DNA from: Saccharofermentans sp.
Lineage (GTDB): Bacteria > Bacillota > Clostridia > Saccharofermentanales > Saccharofermentanaceae
Assembly: GCA_024691325.1 (NCBI GenBank)
Contig: JAILNR010000048.1
Location: 79,240 to 143,239, forward strand
DNA length: 64,000 bases
Reading direction: 5' to 3'
The notes under the pieces were generated by a model. That model did not search any database. It was not told the origin of the DNA and was given only the letters and a program-made list of their open reading frames with translations. Below, one piece after another: positions 1-8,816 of the stretch (positions are counted from its first letter, which is position 1; each line of letters begins with the position of its first letter). Made by a program: the position numbers and the translations under genes.

Positions 1-1219
1 TCTTGCTGATGCGGTAGTTAATCACGGAGTATATACGTATCAGAATTCCGGTTCCCAGATCTTCTACTACAATGTGCATGTTTGTGACGAAGAATGGGAG
101 TATATCGGCGATCTCGATTCGAGTGCACCCAAAAGTTATATGGCCGACGAAGCTCTTATTCTCCTTGAGCCTTGTTCTGCGGGAACTGATGTTACGGTAG
201 TCGATCCTGTCGAAGGCGAGGTAAGGTTCAGCGTAAACTTAGGTTCGGCTTATTATTCAGATTACAATGTTATTGGAGTTTTTGACGGAAAAGCCTACAT
301 CACTTACGGCGAAGTTCTGGAAGGATTGGAATTATTAGAACTTAATCTTACGACCGGAAGGATCTCATCGGATCATATATCTGATTCGTACTATATTTCC
401 GAGTTTGCAGCTTCAATGACGAATGAATTTGTTACCTGTATTGACAGAAGCGATGTGACAGACAGAGCTGTTATTTACAATGTGATTTCTCACCGTACTG
501 ATGAATACGATATAGAGAACGGTCTTAATCTTACATACGCACCTCAATACTTCGAAGATATCGGCATAATCTATATCGCAAGTGAAGGCGAAGACGCGAT
601 CGTGTTTACCGAGACAGACGATTATATGCAGGTTGAACTGCCTGAGTCCTGGTATAACACGGAAATCGTTGAGTTTGACGCTGAATCAAGAAGAATAATG
701 ATATCTGACAGACGATCCATTCTCTTCCTCGATGAATTAGGAGAAGAAGATCTTGTTATCTCCTGCGGCGGAAGGACCATTACAGGTTACACACTACTTC
801 ACGGAGAACAGTACGGTGAAGGCGGCCTGTTGCTCGTATCGTGCAGTGACGGATCTTTGCTGAGGTATGATGCCCTTTCGGGTGAGTTCCTCGGAAACAC
901 GGAGATCTCCTACTACACCAACTATATTCCCACTGCGGAATTCGTGTTGGATGAGCAGGCCGGTATCATGTACATACAGCAGTATATGATTACCAGTATT
1001 GTAGATCTCGAGTCGTGGATCGAACTGACATACATCGAGAATTCATTCGGTCACAATGCGCAGTCCGACAGATTCTTCACATTATCATATACCGAGGGTG
1101 ACGAACCTCAGCTAGGATACTTCAGACACTATACCGTCGAGGAGTTGCTGGCGAAGGCTAACGAGATCTTAGGCGGAATGCCTGTCCCTGAAGATCTTCG
1201 TGCAATGTACGGATTATAA
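1..1219 (+). CDS. C-terminal part of a beta-propeller-like protein (truncated by window edge)
   Basis: The frame is open from the first bases of the window through the GTG at 74 to TAA at 1217, so the true start lies outside the window. About 400 residues are visible. They are rich in Tyr, Asp and Glu, with recurring short beta-strand blocks of the kind 'xxVYDxxSGxxxxxI', as in WD40/PQQ-like propellers. There is no cysteine motif or membrane segment in the visible part. The stop overlaps by six bases the 3' end of the convergent DHH gene. The propeller assignment is inferred from repeat texture only; the molecular function is unknown. Confidence 0.6.
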   Translation, partial: LADAVVNHGVYTYQNSGSQIFYYNVHVCDEEWEYIGDLDSSAPKSYMADEALILLEPCSAGTDVTVVDPVEGEVRFSVNLGSAYYSDYNVIGVFDGKAYITYGEVLEGLELLELNLTTGRISSDHISDSYYISEFAASMTNEFVTCIDRSDVTDRAVIYNVISHRTDEYDIENGLNLTYAPQYFEDIGIIYIASEGEDAIVFTETDDYMQVELPESWYNTEIVEFDAESRRIMISDRRSILFLDELGEEDLVISCGGRTITGYTLLHGEQYGEGGLLLVSCSDGSLLRYDALSGEFLGNTEISYYTNYIPTAEFVLDEQAGIMYIQQYMITSIVDLESWIELTYIENSFGHNAQSDRFFTLSYTEGDEPQLGYFRHYTVEELLAKANEILGGMPVPEDLRAMYGL

Positions 1220-2716
1220 AAGTCCCGGAATATTACTTGACGGTCTGTAAAGTTCATTAAACAGATGTCCCGCAATGATATATATATCGTGCGGGTCATC
1301 GTCTCTTACGGCGATATAATCACCGATGTTGCCGGAGTAATATTTCTCATCATCCCATGCTGTAAACAGCTTGATCGGATGATCGAGAGGCAAAGCAAAT
1401 ATCCTCGTCGTTCCCGCAGGGCTGATTACAGTCTTTGCAAAGGGCATTACTTTCTTAACTTCTTCTGTATCAAGATTCTTGACCGAAGGCTCGTACTCGA
1501 ACACACCATGGAAATCAAAACCCGTAAGCTGGTAGCTGCTCATGAGCTTGTCAAGATTGATAGGGTAGATCTCACCTTCGATGCCTATCATGAGGTAGGT
1601 CTGATCCGTGATGATGATGTTAACATCGCCCTCGAGTGTTCTGATCTCAACAGGGGTTCCGATGGGGAAGACATCGGCAAGGCTGATGGCGCCGAGCTTC
1701 TGTTCCTTCTTGGTGTATGCCTTCATCTTTGAAGTGTCGAGGTATGTGTTGGCAGCGTAGATGATCTCGTATGTGCCGTAGTAATCACGGATGCGCTGCT
1801 CGATAAGTTCAGTCGCGGGAAGGTCGATCTTCTCGGGACGGATCGTGCCGCCTGCCTTAACGATGTGGCCGCCTCCTCCGCCGATGCCGTCAGCTATAAA
1901 CTCGGCAAGCTCGTTCGCATGTATCTCCTTGGTACTCGACCTTACAGAGAACTTGATCTCGACAGGACTTATATAGTAGGCAACGCACACATCGACCTCT
2001 GCCGTCTCTATCGCGAAATCACTAACAACGCCTAAGATGTTAGGGTCGTTGGTCTCGGTCTTGATGATGAGGCATCTTAAGTCCTCGTGATACTCATAGT
2101 CGAAGATGGCCTTACCCGTTATTTTCAATTCCTCAAGCGAGATGTTCGAGTTGCTCATCTTGGTTATAAGAGACTTGTTGATGATAAGAGTATCGACCAT
2201 ATCCCTGTCGAGAGGGTGAGAGACCTCAGTTAATTTATTAGTATCAGTATATAAACCATAGAAAAGAGCCGTCGCGAGGTTCTTGTTCTCGTTAACGTCG
2301 TAGCCTTCCTTGCGGAGCATATCCCAGATGACCGTCGAGCACGAACCGATATTGGATCTGACTTCTGACAGTCTCGGAAGTTCAACTGTTATCTGATGGT
2401 GATCGATGACCGCGATATTACGCGCTTCCGTCTTTGTGACATTTCGCTGGCCGTACTGGCAGTCGCAGGTGATAAGAAGCTGCGGCGATCTGTCAAAGTC
2501 GGGAGCATACTCGACCGGAATGCCGAGCTCTTCTATCATTATGTTAAGGTTGCTCTTCTTTACAGGGTGGTTGCCTCTGTAGATGAAGGTTGATTCTTTT
2601 CCCTTCGACTTAAGAAACTCATAAATCGCAAATCCTGAAGCCAATGCATCGGCATCGGGGTTATCATGACACTGTATAACAATGTCCTGGTACTTAGCTA
2701 ACTCTGATAGAAGCAT
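1214..2716 (-). CDS. DHH/DHHA1 phosphoesterase (nanoRNase/pAp phosphatase-like) with C-terminal extension
   Basis: A 500-residue protein. Motif I HDNPDADA is at residues 17-24, a metal-site 'CDCQYG' near 85, the family-naming 'DHH' near 105, and the DHHA1 glycine run followed by H (GGGGGGH) near 275-282. These are the manganese-binding signatures of the NrnA-like phosphoesterases, which remove residues from very short RNA oligonucleotides or dephosphorylate 3'-phosphoadenosine 5'-phosphate. About 180 residues follow the DHHA1 part and are not explained by NrnA, which is usually about 320 residues. That tail has alternating hydrophobic strands and no recognised motif. The gene stands alone and is convergent with the upstream propeller gene. 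Confidence 0.85.
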   Translation of the reverse strand: MLLSELAKYQDIVIQCHDNPDADALASGFAIYEFLKSKGKESTFIYRGNHPVKKSNLNIMIEELGIPVEYAPDFDRSPQLLITCDCQYGQRNVTKTEARNIAVIDHHQITVELPRLSEVRSNIGSCSTVIWDMLRKEGYDVNENKNLATALFYGLYTDTNKLTEVSHPLDRDMVDTLIINKSLITKMSNSNISLEELKITGKAIFDYEYHEDLRCLIIKTETNDPNILGVVSDFAIETAEVDVCVAYYISPVEIKFSVRSSTKEIHANELAEFIADGIGGGGGHIVKAGGTIRPEKIDLPATELIEQRIRDYYGTYEIIYAANTYLDTSKMKAYTKKEQKLGAISLADVFPIGTPVEIRTLEGDVNIIITDQTYLMIGIEGEIYPINLDKLMSSYQLTGFDFHGVFEYEPSVKNLDTEEVKKVMPFAKTVISPAGTTRIFALPLDHPIKLFTAWDDEKYYSGNIGDYIAVRDDDPHDIYIIAGHLFNELYRPSSNIPGLL

Positions 2717-2789
2717 ATAGAACTCTCCCGCAAGTAGATAAAGTTATTTTAACATCTTTTTGATGTCATATATATAAATAAAAGAAGAA

Positions 2790-2818
2790 TTGACACTTCA
2801 AAACAATGATGATATTAT
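2790..2818 (+). promoter_or_regulatory. Sigma-A type promoter of the rplU-prp-rpmA-obgE block
   Basis: A perfect -35 TTGACA at 2790-2795 is followed by a 17-bp spacer and -10 TATTAT at 2813-2818. This is the strongest consensus promoter in the left part of the window. It would start transcription near 2825, giving a leader of about 105 nt before rplU. Confidence 0.75.
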
Positions 2819-2824
2819 ACCTCG

Positions 2825-2930
2825 GTGACCGCATGCGACGGGCTTTTAAATTTGCGTTTTTTTGAGGTAAATCAAGACTTCGCAGTGCCTTGGATGAAGC
2901 AGCGAGACTGGAAGAACAGGAGGACACAGT
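2825..2930 (+). promoter_or_regulatory. rplU 5' leader, candidate L21 autoregulatory leader RNA
   Basis: About 105 transcribed bases separate the promoter from rplU. In Firmicutes, L21 operons usually carry an L21 leader that the ribosomal protein is thought to bind. Short complementary segments and a T-run (2858-2864) are visible, but I did not recognise the full consensus. The call rests on position and length. Confidence 0.35.
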
Positions 2931-3233
2931 ATGTACGCAGTTATTAAGACAGGCGGCAAGCAGTACAAGGTTGCTGTCGGAGACGAGATCTTTGTTGAGA
3001 AGCTCGCAGGCGAGACCGGTGAAGCAGTTACTTTCGATGAAGTATTGGCTGTAGGCGGTGATGACGGTATCAAGGCTGGCGCAGATGCAAAGGCTAAGGT
3101 AACGGGCGAGATCGTTAAGCAGGGCAAGAACAAGAAGATCGTTGTTCTTAAGTACAAGGCAAAGAAGGGCTACAGAAGAAAGAACGGCCACAGACAGCCT
3201 TATACAAGAGTACGTATTACAGGCATCGCTTAA
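2931..3233 (+). CDS. rplU: 50S ribosomal protein L21
   Basis: A 100-residue protein starting [14 protein letters not shown], the hallmark of bL21, with the basic C-terminal [17 protein letters not shown] segment that contacts 23S rRNA. Length is normal for the family. A good Shine-Dalgarno (AGGAGG) precedes the ATG. It is first in the conserved order rplU-prp-rpmA-obgE. Confidence 0.98.
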   Translation: MYAVIKTGGKQYKVAVGDEIFVEKLAGETGEAVTFDEVLAVGGDDGIKAGADAKAKVTGEIVKQGKNKKIVVLKYKAKKGYRRKNGHRQPYTRVRITGIA

Positions 3234-3246
3234 TAGCAGCTTCGTA

Positions 3247-3618
3247 ATGATTACCGTCAGAGTCGTCAGAGACCAGAACCGTAAGGTCACAGGGCTGTTC
3301 GTTAACGGACACTCGGGATACGCCGAAGCGGGGTCCGACATAATCTGTGCAGGAGCGTCGACACTCGTTTATACACTTGCTAATTCTCTTGAGAGAATAT
3401 GCGGGATAGACACAGAGTATTCGACCAGGATCGCAGAGGATATGGGAGACGGCAATGTAAGCGCCGAGATAATCATACCGGATGGAAGATTCCGTGATGA
3501 GGGGGCGGCAGACAGAGCACAGGTGATAATGGAGACTATAGTTTTGGGATTCATCTCACTCGCCGAGTCAGCAAACCGGGACGGTAATAAGTACATTAAC
3601 ATCATTGAGGAAATTTGA
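3247..3618 (+). CDS. prp: Ribosomal processing cysteine protease Prp
   Basis: A 123-residue protein of the YsxB/Prp family. The start at 3247 lies 13 bases after the rplU stop. The catalytic pair is visible as H22 in GHSGYA and C34 in SDIICAG, with the conserved Asp just before the cysteine segment. Prp cleaves the N-terminal extension from L27, which is essential in Firmicutes such as Staphylococcus. The substrate is encoded directly downstream and carries the matching site, so the assignment is supported twice. A longer upstream start in the same frame would overlap rplU and is rejected. Confidence 0.93.
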   Translation: MITVRVVRDQNRKVTGLFVNGHSGYAEAGSDIICAGASTLVYTLANSLERICGIDTEYSTRIAEDMGDGNVSAEIIIPDGRFRDEGAADRAQVIMETIVLGFISLAESANRDGNKYINIIEEI

Positions 3619-3638
3619 AGACACGGAGGTGTAAGATA

Positions 3639-3920
3639 ATGCTTAACATGAATTTACAGCTCTTCGCTCATAAGAAGGGAATGGGTTCCACCAAGAACGG
3701 TCGTGAGTCCCAGTCCAAGAGACTCGGAGCTAAGAAGGGCGACGGACAGAGCGTAATTGCAGGCAATATCATCTACAGACAGCGCGGAACAAAGATCCAT
3801 CCCGGTAATAACGTAGGAATCGGATCTGATGATACGCTTTATGCGAAGATTGACGGACTTGTAAAGTACGAGCGCGTTGGTTCTTCCAAGAAGCAGGTCA
3901 GCGTTTATCCTGCAAACTGA
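3639..3920 (+). CDS. rpmA: 50S ribosomal protein L27 with Prp-cleaved N-terminal extension
   Basis: A 93-residue bL27. The start at 3639 has GGAGGTG eight bases upstream; a start further upstream in this frame has no Shine-Dalgarno. The N-terminus [14 protein letters not shown] is the Firmicutes extension, cut by Prp after F9 to expose AHKKG, the segment that reaches the peptidyl transferase centre. The rest ([15 protein letters not shown], then the GDGQ and [10 protein letters not shown] parts) is typical. Confidence 0.98.
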   Translation: MLNMNLQLFAHKKGMGSTKNGRESQSKRLGAKKGDGQSVIAGNIIYRQRGTKIHPGNNVGIGSDDTLYAKIDGLVKYERVGSSKKQVSVYPAN

Positions 3921-3945
3921 TAAGAGCTTTTAAGAAGTTTTTAAC

Positions 3946-3978
3946 GCCTGTCGAATATCTGTTCGGCAGGCATTTTTT
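3946..3978 (+). terminator. Intrinsic terminator between rpmA and obgE
   Basis: Ten-base stem GCCTGTCGAA / TTCGGCAGGC with one wobble pair, loop TATCTG-like, followed by ATTTTTTT. It ends 15 bases before obgE, so obgE is probably reached by read-through. Confidence 0.8.
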
Positions 3979-3992
3979 TACCAGGTGAGAAT

Positions 3993-5270
3993 ATGTTTAT
4001 AGATCACGCGAAGATTTACGTGAAAGCTGGTGACGGCGGTCCCGGTGCGGTATCGTTTCATACCGAGAAGTACATAACCAACGGCGGACCTGACGGCGGA
4101 GACGGCGGTAAGGGCGGCGACGTTGTTTTCGTTGCTGCAGCGAAACTTACCACATTGCAGTCTTTCCGCTTCAAGCACAAGTTCGTTGCCGCTGACGGCG
4201 GCAAGGGTATGAACCGCAAGATGTACGGCAGGGGCGGAGAGGATCTTAAGATCGCAGTTCCCGTCGGTACCGTTATCAAAGATGCCGACACAGGCAAGAT
4301 TCTTGCGGACTTTACCGAGGACGGTCAGGAAGAGATCATCTGCCGCGGCGGTAAGGGCGGCTCGGGTAATATGCATTTCGCGAATTCCGTAAGGCAGGCG
4401 CCCCAGTTCGCGCACTTAGGCCGTCCCGGCGAGGAGAAGAATCTCCAGGTCGAGCTTAAGCTCATCGCTGATGTCGGACTTGTCGGTTACCCGAATGCAG
4501 GAAAATCCACTTTGCTTTCCGTCATGACGCGCGCGAAACCCAAGATTGCGGACTATCCGTTTACTACGCTCGAGCCTGTTCTGGGTGTAGTGCAGAACTT
4601 TGACATGTCGTTCGTAATCGCGGATATCCCGGGACTTATCGAGGATGCGCACGAGGGTGCGGGCTTGGGACACGACTTCCTAAGACACATCGAGCGCACG
4701 AGGCTTCTTATCCATGTTGTTGATGTCTCGGCACACGACGGCCGTGACCCGGTCGATGACTTCAAGTCAATAAACAAAGAACTTACCGAGTTTAACGAGG
4801 AACTGTCGAAGCGTCCCCAGGTGGTCGTTGCCAATAAGTGCGACGATGCAACCGACGAAGAGGTCGAGTTGTTTGTTGAGGAAGTCCGCGCATTAGGTTA
4901 CGAGGATATTTTCAAGATCAGTGCCGCGACAGGAGAGGGTATAAAGGAGCTTACGAATAAGGTAACAGAGCTTGTAAGCAAGCTTCCGCCGCCCGTTATT
5001 CACGACAAGATCGGTGAGGAGAACGAGAAGGTCTATAAGTATGTACCCGAACAGAAATATGAGATCAGCCGCGAGGATGACATGTTTGTTATCAGCGGTT
5101 CCTGGATCTCGAGACTTCGCGAGACCACTGATTTTGATGTTTACGACTCTGCGCAGTATTTCCAGCGGGCCCTTATAAAAGAGGGTGTTTACGACGCTTT
5201 GAAGAAGGCAGGCATCAAGGAAGGTGACTCAGTCCGCATTGATGATTTTGTTTTTGAATGGGTTGAATAA
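3993..5270 (+). CDS. obgE: Obg/CgtA GTPase, ribosome assembly
   Basis: A 425-residue protein with the full Obg layout. An N-terminal glycine-rich Obg fold (about 1-158) has repeated GGxGG turns. The GTPase domain has the G1 loop GYPNAGKST near 165, G3 DIPGLIE near 211, G4 NKCD near 280 and a SAATGEG G5-like turn near 312. The C-terminal OCT domain runs from about 345 to the end. It binds the 50S subunit and ppGpp. Position after rpmA is conserved in Firmicutes. Confidence 0.97.
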   Translation: MFIDHAKIYVKAGDGGPGAVSFHTEKYITNGGPDGGDGGKGGDVVFVAAAKLTTLQSFRFKHKFVAADGGKGMNRKMYGRGGEDLKIAVPVGTVIKDADTGKILADFTEDGQEEIICRGGKGGSGNMHFANSVRQAPQFAHLGRPGEEKNLQVELKLIADVGLVGYPNAGKSTLLSVMTRAKPKIADYPFTTLEPVLGVVQNFDMSFVIADIPGLIEDAHEGAGLGHDFLRHIERTRLLIHVVDVSAHDGRDPVDDFKSINKELTEFNEELSKRPQVVVANKCDDATDEEVELFVEEVRALGYEDIFKISAATGEGIKELTNKVTELVSKLPPPVIHDKIGEENEKVYKYVPEQKYEISREDDMFVISGSWISRLRETTDFDVYDSAQYFQRALIKEGVYDALKKAGIKEGDSVRIDDFVFEWVE

Positions 5271-5274
5271 GCGA

Positions 5275-5291
5275 ATTAACAATTTGTTAAT
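5275..5291. promoter_or_regulatory. 17-bp palindrome downstream of obgE
   Basis: ATTAACAA-T-TTGTTAAT is a perfect inverted repeat just after the obgE stop, upstream of a possible extended -10 (TGGTTATACT, ending near 5332). It could be an operator for the short transcript leading to the lipoprotein gene. No regulator can be named. Confidence 0.3.
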
Positions 5292-5382
5292 CAATTTTCA
5301 TACTCGCTTCGAAATGGATGGTTATACTTAAATCATAAAGTTATTACCTCATAGGGTGAAAGTAAGTAGAGTTTGTTCATAG

Positions 5383-5406
5383 CCTCCGGTTAATCCCGGA
5401 GGTTTT
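5383..5406 (+). terminator. Intrinsic terminator downstream of obgE
   Basis: Perfect 7-bp stem CCTCCGG / CCGGAGG with a 6-base loop, then TTTTAT. It lies about 35 bases before the lipoprotein start, so it may instead act as an attenuator of the next gene. Confidence 0.65.
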
Positions 5407-5441
5407 ATGTTGCACATAAAGAATGTTAGAATGTCGTTCGT

Positions 5442-6755
5442 ATGAAGGTTAAACGTATAACAACAGTATTATTAATGTGCCTCGCGCTTTCCTCGTGCAG
5501 CATTTTGCCTGCGGCTCCTTCCGTGACGGAGCCTGTTGCTACAGCACCCGTTACTACTGCTGCGGTTGCTGCTGCTTCACAGACGACTGTGCAGACTACA
5601 GTTGTTACCGAGACTACCGTTGATCCCGAGGTTGTCAGAAGACAGTCTTACGAGACTTTCCTGTCCGGGCTTTATCTTGACCTTACAGGTCAGCAGATGC
5701 CGTCAGATTCCATGTCTTATTACGTTGACGGACTCATGAACAGTTCAGTGAATATATATGAGATCGTCTCCTCGATGATCGAGTCGTCGGATTTTTCTTC
5801 TGAAGATCTTCAGGATACGGATTTTATAAATGATTGTTTTAATACTTTCATGCGCCGCGCGCCTTCTGATAATGAGATGCGTTTTTATACTGATCTTATC
5901 GCAGGCGGTACGAGCCGTTCTGATATTGCCGGGATGATGATGGCAAGTGACGGATTTGCACAGGTTTGTTCCGGTTACGGTCTGACGCCTGAGTTTAATA
6001 ATAATCCGGAGCTTTATGCCACCGCACCTTATCAGTATCTGGCTGAACTTCCGGATGCGAACTCTATGATGCCTATAGGAGGCTACGTGCCCTCCGATGA
6101 GGTTCTTGCTTCCCTTTATGAGAGCATGGATAACTTAACTTATAAGTTCTCGTTCCTTCTTGTTGATATCAACACAGGAGAGGGGCTTGCATATAACCTT
6201 GATGAGATCTACTACACCGCAAGTTCGATCAAAGGTCCGTTTGCCGCAAGCTTTTGTGATCTCGATCCCGAGCAGGCCGCCAACTGGACGAACAGCCTTA
6301 TAAGCCTGCTTCAAAATTCCGATAACGACGCTTATGCCGCGCTCGACGAGACCTATCACAGAACTTACATCCGCCAGTGGTGTGAACAGTTAGGTCTCGA
6401 CCTTGCGCCTTTTGCTTACAAGTACCCTCATATAAACTCACGCCAGATGGCTGCGCTATGGCTTAGAAGTTATGAGTTTTTCGAGTCGGGTGAGTGGGGT
6501 GCCCAGGTTGCAAGCTGGTATGAGAACCCTAACGAGTCTGCGATACACGCGATGCTGGGCGATCAGTACGTCACACGCTCCAAGGGCGGATGGTTTGTTG
6601 ATGAGGACCCGTACCGCACCTGCACGGTCGATGCCGGCATTGTCTATGCGGATAACGGCCCGTACATAATCGTTGTTATGTCCGAGGTTCCGAGCAGCAT
6701 GGATTACTTAAACCCCATCGTCACTTCTTTGGATCTTGCGCATCAGGATATGTAA
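5442..6755 (+). CDS. Lipoprotein: DUF4214 domain plus beta-lactamase/transpeptidase-like serine hydrolase domain
   Basis: A 437-residue protein. A signal peptide ends in lipobox LSSC (lipid-modified C19), then comes a Thr/Ala/Val-rich linker. Residues about 65-180 resemble DUF4214 (YETFLSGLYLDLTG..., then FNTFMRRAPSDNEMRFYTDLI). The C-terminal half resembles class A beta-lactamase-type hydrolases: S261-S-I-K264 (SxxK), an SDN triad in the LLQNSDNDA segment near 290, and an SKGGW segment near 380 in place of the usual KTG. Such lipoproteins act outside the membrane, probably on peptidoglycan. The substrate is unknown and beta-lactam hydrolysis is not implied. Confidence 0.75.
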   Translation: MKVKRITTVLLMCLALSSCSILPAAPSVTEPVATAPVTTAAVAAASQTTVQTTVVTETTVDPEVVRRQSYETFLSGLYLDLTGQQMPSDSMSYYVDGLMNSSVNIYEIVSSMIESSDFSSEDLQDTDFINDCFNTFMRRAPSDNEMRFYTDLIAGGTSRSDIAGMMMASDGFAQVCSGYGLTPEFNNNPELYATAPYQYLAELPDANSMMPIGGYVPSDEVLASLYESMDNLTYKFSFLLVDINTGEGLAYNLDEIYYTASSIKGPFAASFCDLDPEQAANWTNSLISLLQNSDNDAYAALDETYHRTYIRQWCEQLGLDLAPFAYKYPHINSRQMAALWLRSYEFFESGEWGAQVASWYENPNESAIHAMLGDQYVTRSKGGWFVDEDPYRTCTVDAGIVYADNGPYIIVVMSEVPSSMDYLNPIVTSLDLAHQDM

Positions 6756-6762
6756 GAAAATA

Positions 6763-6802
6763 TAATCCCCCTTTGAAGCCAAACGTGGTCAAAGGGGGAT
6801 TA
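6763..6802. terminator. Bidirectional terminator between convergent genes
   Basis: Perfect 14-bp inverted repeat TAATCCCCCTTTGA / TCAAAGGGGGATTA with a 12-base loop, placed between the lipoprotein stop and the XRE gene stop. It can serve both strands, although T-runs are weak. Confidence 0.8.
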
Positions 6803-6806
6803 CTAA

Positions 6807-7016
6807 TTATGCTTTCTGATACTCGAGTATATCTCCGGGCTGGCAGTCGAGTGCGTCGCAAATTGCCTCGAGAGTCGAGAAGCGGATAGCCGAGATCTTC
6901 CCGTTCTTTATCTTCGACAAGTTTACATTCGACACCCCGACTTTCTCGGATAAGTCGTTAAGAGATATCTTACGGTCGGCCATCACTCTGTCTAATCTTA
7001 AAATTATCTGTCCCAT
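6807..7016 (-). CDS. XRE/Cro-CI family small transcriptional regulator (YozG-like)
   Basis: A 69-residue single-domain HTH protein, MGQIILRLDRVMADRKISLNDL..., with the helix-turn-helix KVGVSNVNLSKIKNGK and the C-terminal 'LDCQPGDILEY' typical of the YozG group. The ATG at 7016 is chosen because GAGGTGG lies just upstream; a GTG at 7028 is possible. It follows a DUF2975 membrane protein, the usual partner of this regulator, and is probably co-transcribed with it. Confidence 0.9.
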   Translation of the reverse strand: MGQIILRLDRVMADRKISLNDLSEKVGVSNVNLSKIKNGKISAIRFSTLEAICDALDCQPGDILEYQKA

Positions 7017-7024
7017 AAGCCACC

Positions 7025-7636
7025 TCACAATGTCTCATCAGACTGAATCTGAAGTGTTCTGCCGTAATCCATAACTGTATATATGAGCCATGTGACTACA
7101 CCGGATACGACACCCAGACCTGCGCCGTTAGTAAGGAGCAACAGTACGCTGACAACGATAAGAACAGTAGTTACTCTCTTTATGATCCTGTCTGTGAAAG
7201 GATTCTCATCCTTCTCGATAAGGCCGAATGTGCTGCTTACGACTTTGATCATAATCGCCGCACCTGCAAGTACGACGCTTATTCCCATCATATAGATTCC
7301 GTAAACAAAGCTGGCGGGATTATTCTCGAGCTTTTCCTGAATTGCAGGGATGTCGGAATCGAACTTCTCAGGATCGATAAGCTGGATGTTGATCGTCTTT
7401 GCCGAACCGATCTCATTGGTGTCTGTTGTATCCACATAACCTGCCTCGGTTGCCTCGTCAAGCATCCGGTCGAACCTCGGTCCTAAGCTGTAGATGTAGA
7501 TACCGGAGATCAAGGACATTACGCATCCGACGATAGCGATAATGCACAGAATATTCGTTACGATCTTGCCTACATGTGCGCTCTTTTTGATCTTTGCCAA
7601 TTTTGCATTCATTTCATTCATTTCTTTATACCCCAT
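7025..7636 (-). CDS. DUF2975-like membrane protein
   Basis: About 203 residues with a TM segment near the N-terminus, a central extracytoplasmic loop and about three C-terminal TM segments. 'NPFTDRIIKRV' and the terminal 'YGRTLQIQSDETL' match DUF2975. The ATG at 7673-7675 would give 13 extra residues, but a consensus promoter has its -10 inside those codons, and GAGGA precedes the ATG at 7636. I therefore place the start at 7636. It is paired with the XRE regulator downstream; the function of this pair is not established. Confidence 0.8.
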   Translation of the reverse strand: MGYKEMNEMNAKLAKIKKSAHVGKIVTNILCIIAIVGCVMSLISGIYIYSLGPRFDRMLDEATEAGYVDTTDTNEIGSAKTINIQLIDPEKFDSDIPAIQEKLENNPASFVYGIYMMGISVVLAGAAIMIKVVSSTFGLIEKDENPFTDRIIKRVTTVLIVVSVLLLLTNGAGLGVVSGVVTWLIYTVMDYGRTLQIQSDETL

Positions 7637-7666
7637 TTCTTGATAATCCTCTTCGAAGATGATTTC

Positions 7667-7695
7667 ACTATACATGAGTAGTTAATCATTGTCAA
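7667..7695 (-). promoter_or_regulatory. Promoter of the DUF2975-XRE pair
   Basis: On the minus strand, TTGACA (7695-7690), a 17-bp spacer and TATAGT (7672-7667). Transcription would start near 7660, downstream of the most upstream ATG, which argues for the internal start at 7636. Confidence 0.7.
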
Positions 7696-7806
7696 TAACA
7701 ATTTAACGATAAACATTAAAAATCTAACGCGAAGCGTAAAAACAAAACCGATAAACCCTACACAACGGATATGTATTATAATTAATAAAAAACGCCGGAG
7801 AACATC

Positions 7807-8724
7807 ATGACAATACAGCAGTTAAACTACGCGATAACAATTTCCGAAGCGGGTTCGATCAACAAGGCATCTGAAGTCCTTTATGTCTCGCAGCCGTCGC
7901 TTACCGAGTCGGTCAAGGAGCTTGAGAAGGAGCTCGGTATCACGATATTCTTAAGAAGCGGAAGAGGTGTATCTCTAACTTCGGAAGGTGCGGATTTTAT
8001 CCTCTACGCAAGACAGGTAGTTAATGACTATAACGAATTGTCAGAGCGCTTCGGCAACTCCAAGAACATAAAGAAGAAGTTCGGTGTCTCGACGCAGCAC
8101 TACTCATTCGCGGTCAAGGCTTTTGTCGAGCTTGTTAAGGAACGCGATATGTCGCGCTACGAGTTCGCGATAAGAGAATCGAGAACAAGAGATGTTATAT
8201 CTGACGTTGCTTCCTTAAGAAGCGAGATCGGCATCATTTACTTAAGTGAGTTTAACAAGTCCGCGATAACCAAGCTTTTAAGGGCATCCGACCTTGAGTT
8301 CCACCCGCTTATTACCTGCGACGCTTACGTTTACCTGTGGGCAGGGCACCCTCTTTCGAAGAAGAAAAAGATCACTTTCGAGCAGCTTTCAGATTACCCG
8401 TGTCTGTCGTTCGAGCAGGGAGATCAGGCAAGCTTCTACTACGCCGAGGAGATCTTGAGCACGAAGGAGTATGTTAAGACGATAAAGGCGAATGACCGCG
8501 CGACGATGCTTAATCTGATGGTCGGTCTTAACGGCTACACTTTGTGCTCCGGCATCATCTGCGAGGAGCTTAACGGGGATGATTATGTTGCGGTCCCGTT
8601 TGACTCGAAGGGCGAGGAAGAGGCAAGCCGTATGCAGATTGGGTACATCACGCGCAAGAACCAGCTGCTTAGTAAGACAGGCAAGCTTTATATCGAGAAG
8701 ATAAACGAGTATCTCAAGGTATAG
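7807..8724 (+). CDS. LysR-family transcriptional regulator, likely controlling metNIQ
   Basis: A 305-residue protein. The N-terminal winged HTH (MTIQQLNYAITISEAGSINKASEVLYVSQPSLTESVKELEKELG) and the linker helix are textbook LysR. The C-terminal 210 residues form the inducer-binding domain (LRSEIGIIYL, LSKKKKITFEQL...). It lies 92 bases upstream of metN on the same strand, so local control of methionine or related uptake is the natural inference. The ligand is not evident. A TATAAT -10 lies at 7777-7782, with CGGAG before the ATG. Confidence 0.93.
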   Translation: MTIQQLNYAITISEAGSINKASEVLYVSQPSLTESVKELEKELGITIFLRSGRGVSLTSEGADFILYARQVVNDYNELSERFGNSKNIKKKFGVSTQHYSFAVKAFVELVKERDMSRYEFAIRESRTRDVISDVASLRSEIGIIYLSEFNKSAITKLLRASDLEFHPLITCDAYVYLWAGHPLSKKKKITFEQLSDYPCLSFEQGDQASFYYAEEILSTKEYVKTIKANDRATMLNLMVGLNGYTLCSGIICEELNGDDYVAVPFDSKGEEEASRMQIGYITRKNQLLSKTGKLYIEKINEYLKV

Positions 8725-8747
8725 GTACAACCTATAGCACGTTATAG
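8720..8747. promoter_or_regulatory. Candidate LysR-type operator upstream of metN
   Basis: TATAGG-tacaa-CCTATA (8720-8736) is a perfect 17-bp dyad of the T-N11-A kind. It overlaps a second dyad, CTATA...TATAG (8732-8747). Both start at the end of the LysR gene. A related GTTATA-N9-TATAAC occurs before metQ (10258-10278), suggesting one regulator acting at both. Confidence 0.45.
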
Positions 8748-8816
8748 ATTTAACATATTATCCCGATAAGACGCGTACCCATAAAATAACTTCCGTAAAT
8801 AAAACGGAGGTGTTTT

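Noticed and set aside
1265..1732. 155-codon plus-strand frame inside the DHH gene
   Set aside because: Shadow of the minus-strand DHH gene; no domain, no ribosome site.
5442..6755. Calling the DUF4214 lipoprotein a beta-lactamase resistance gene
   Set aside because: SxxK and SDN are visible, but the KTG triad is altered and the domain fusion suggests a wall-associated hydrolase; resistance cannot be claimed.
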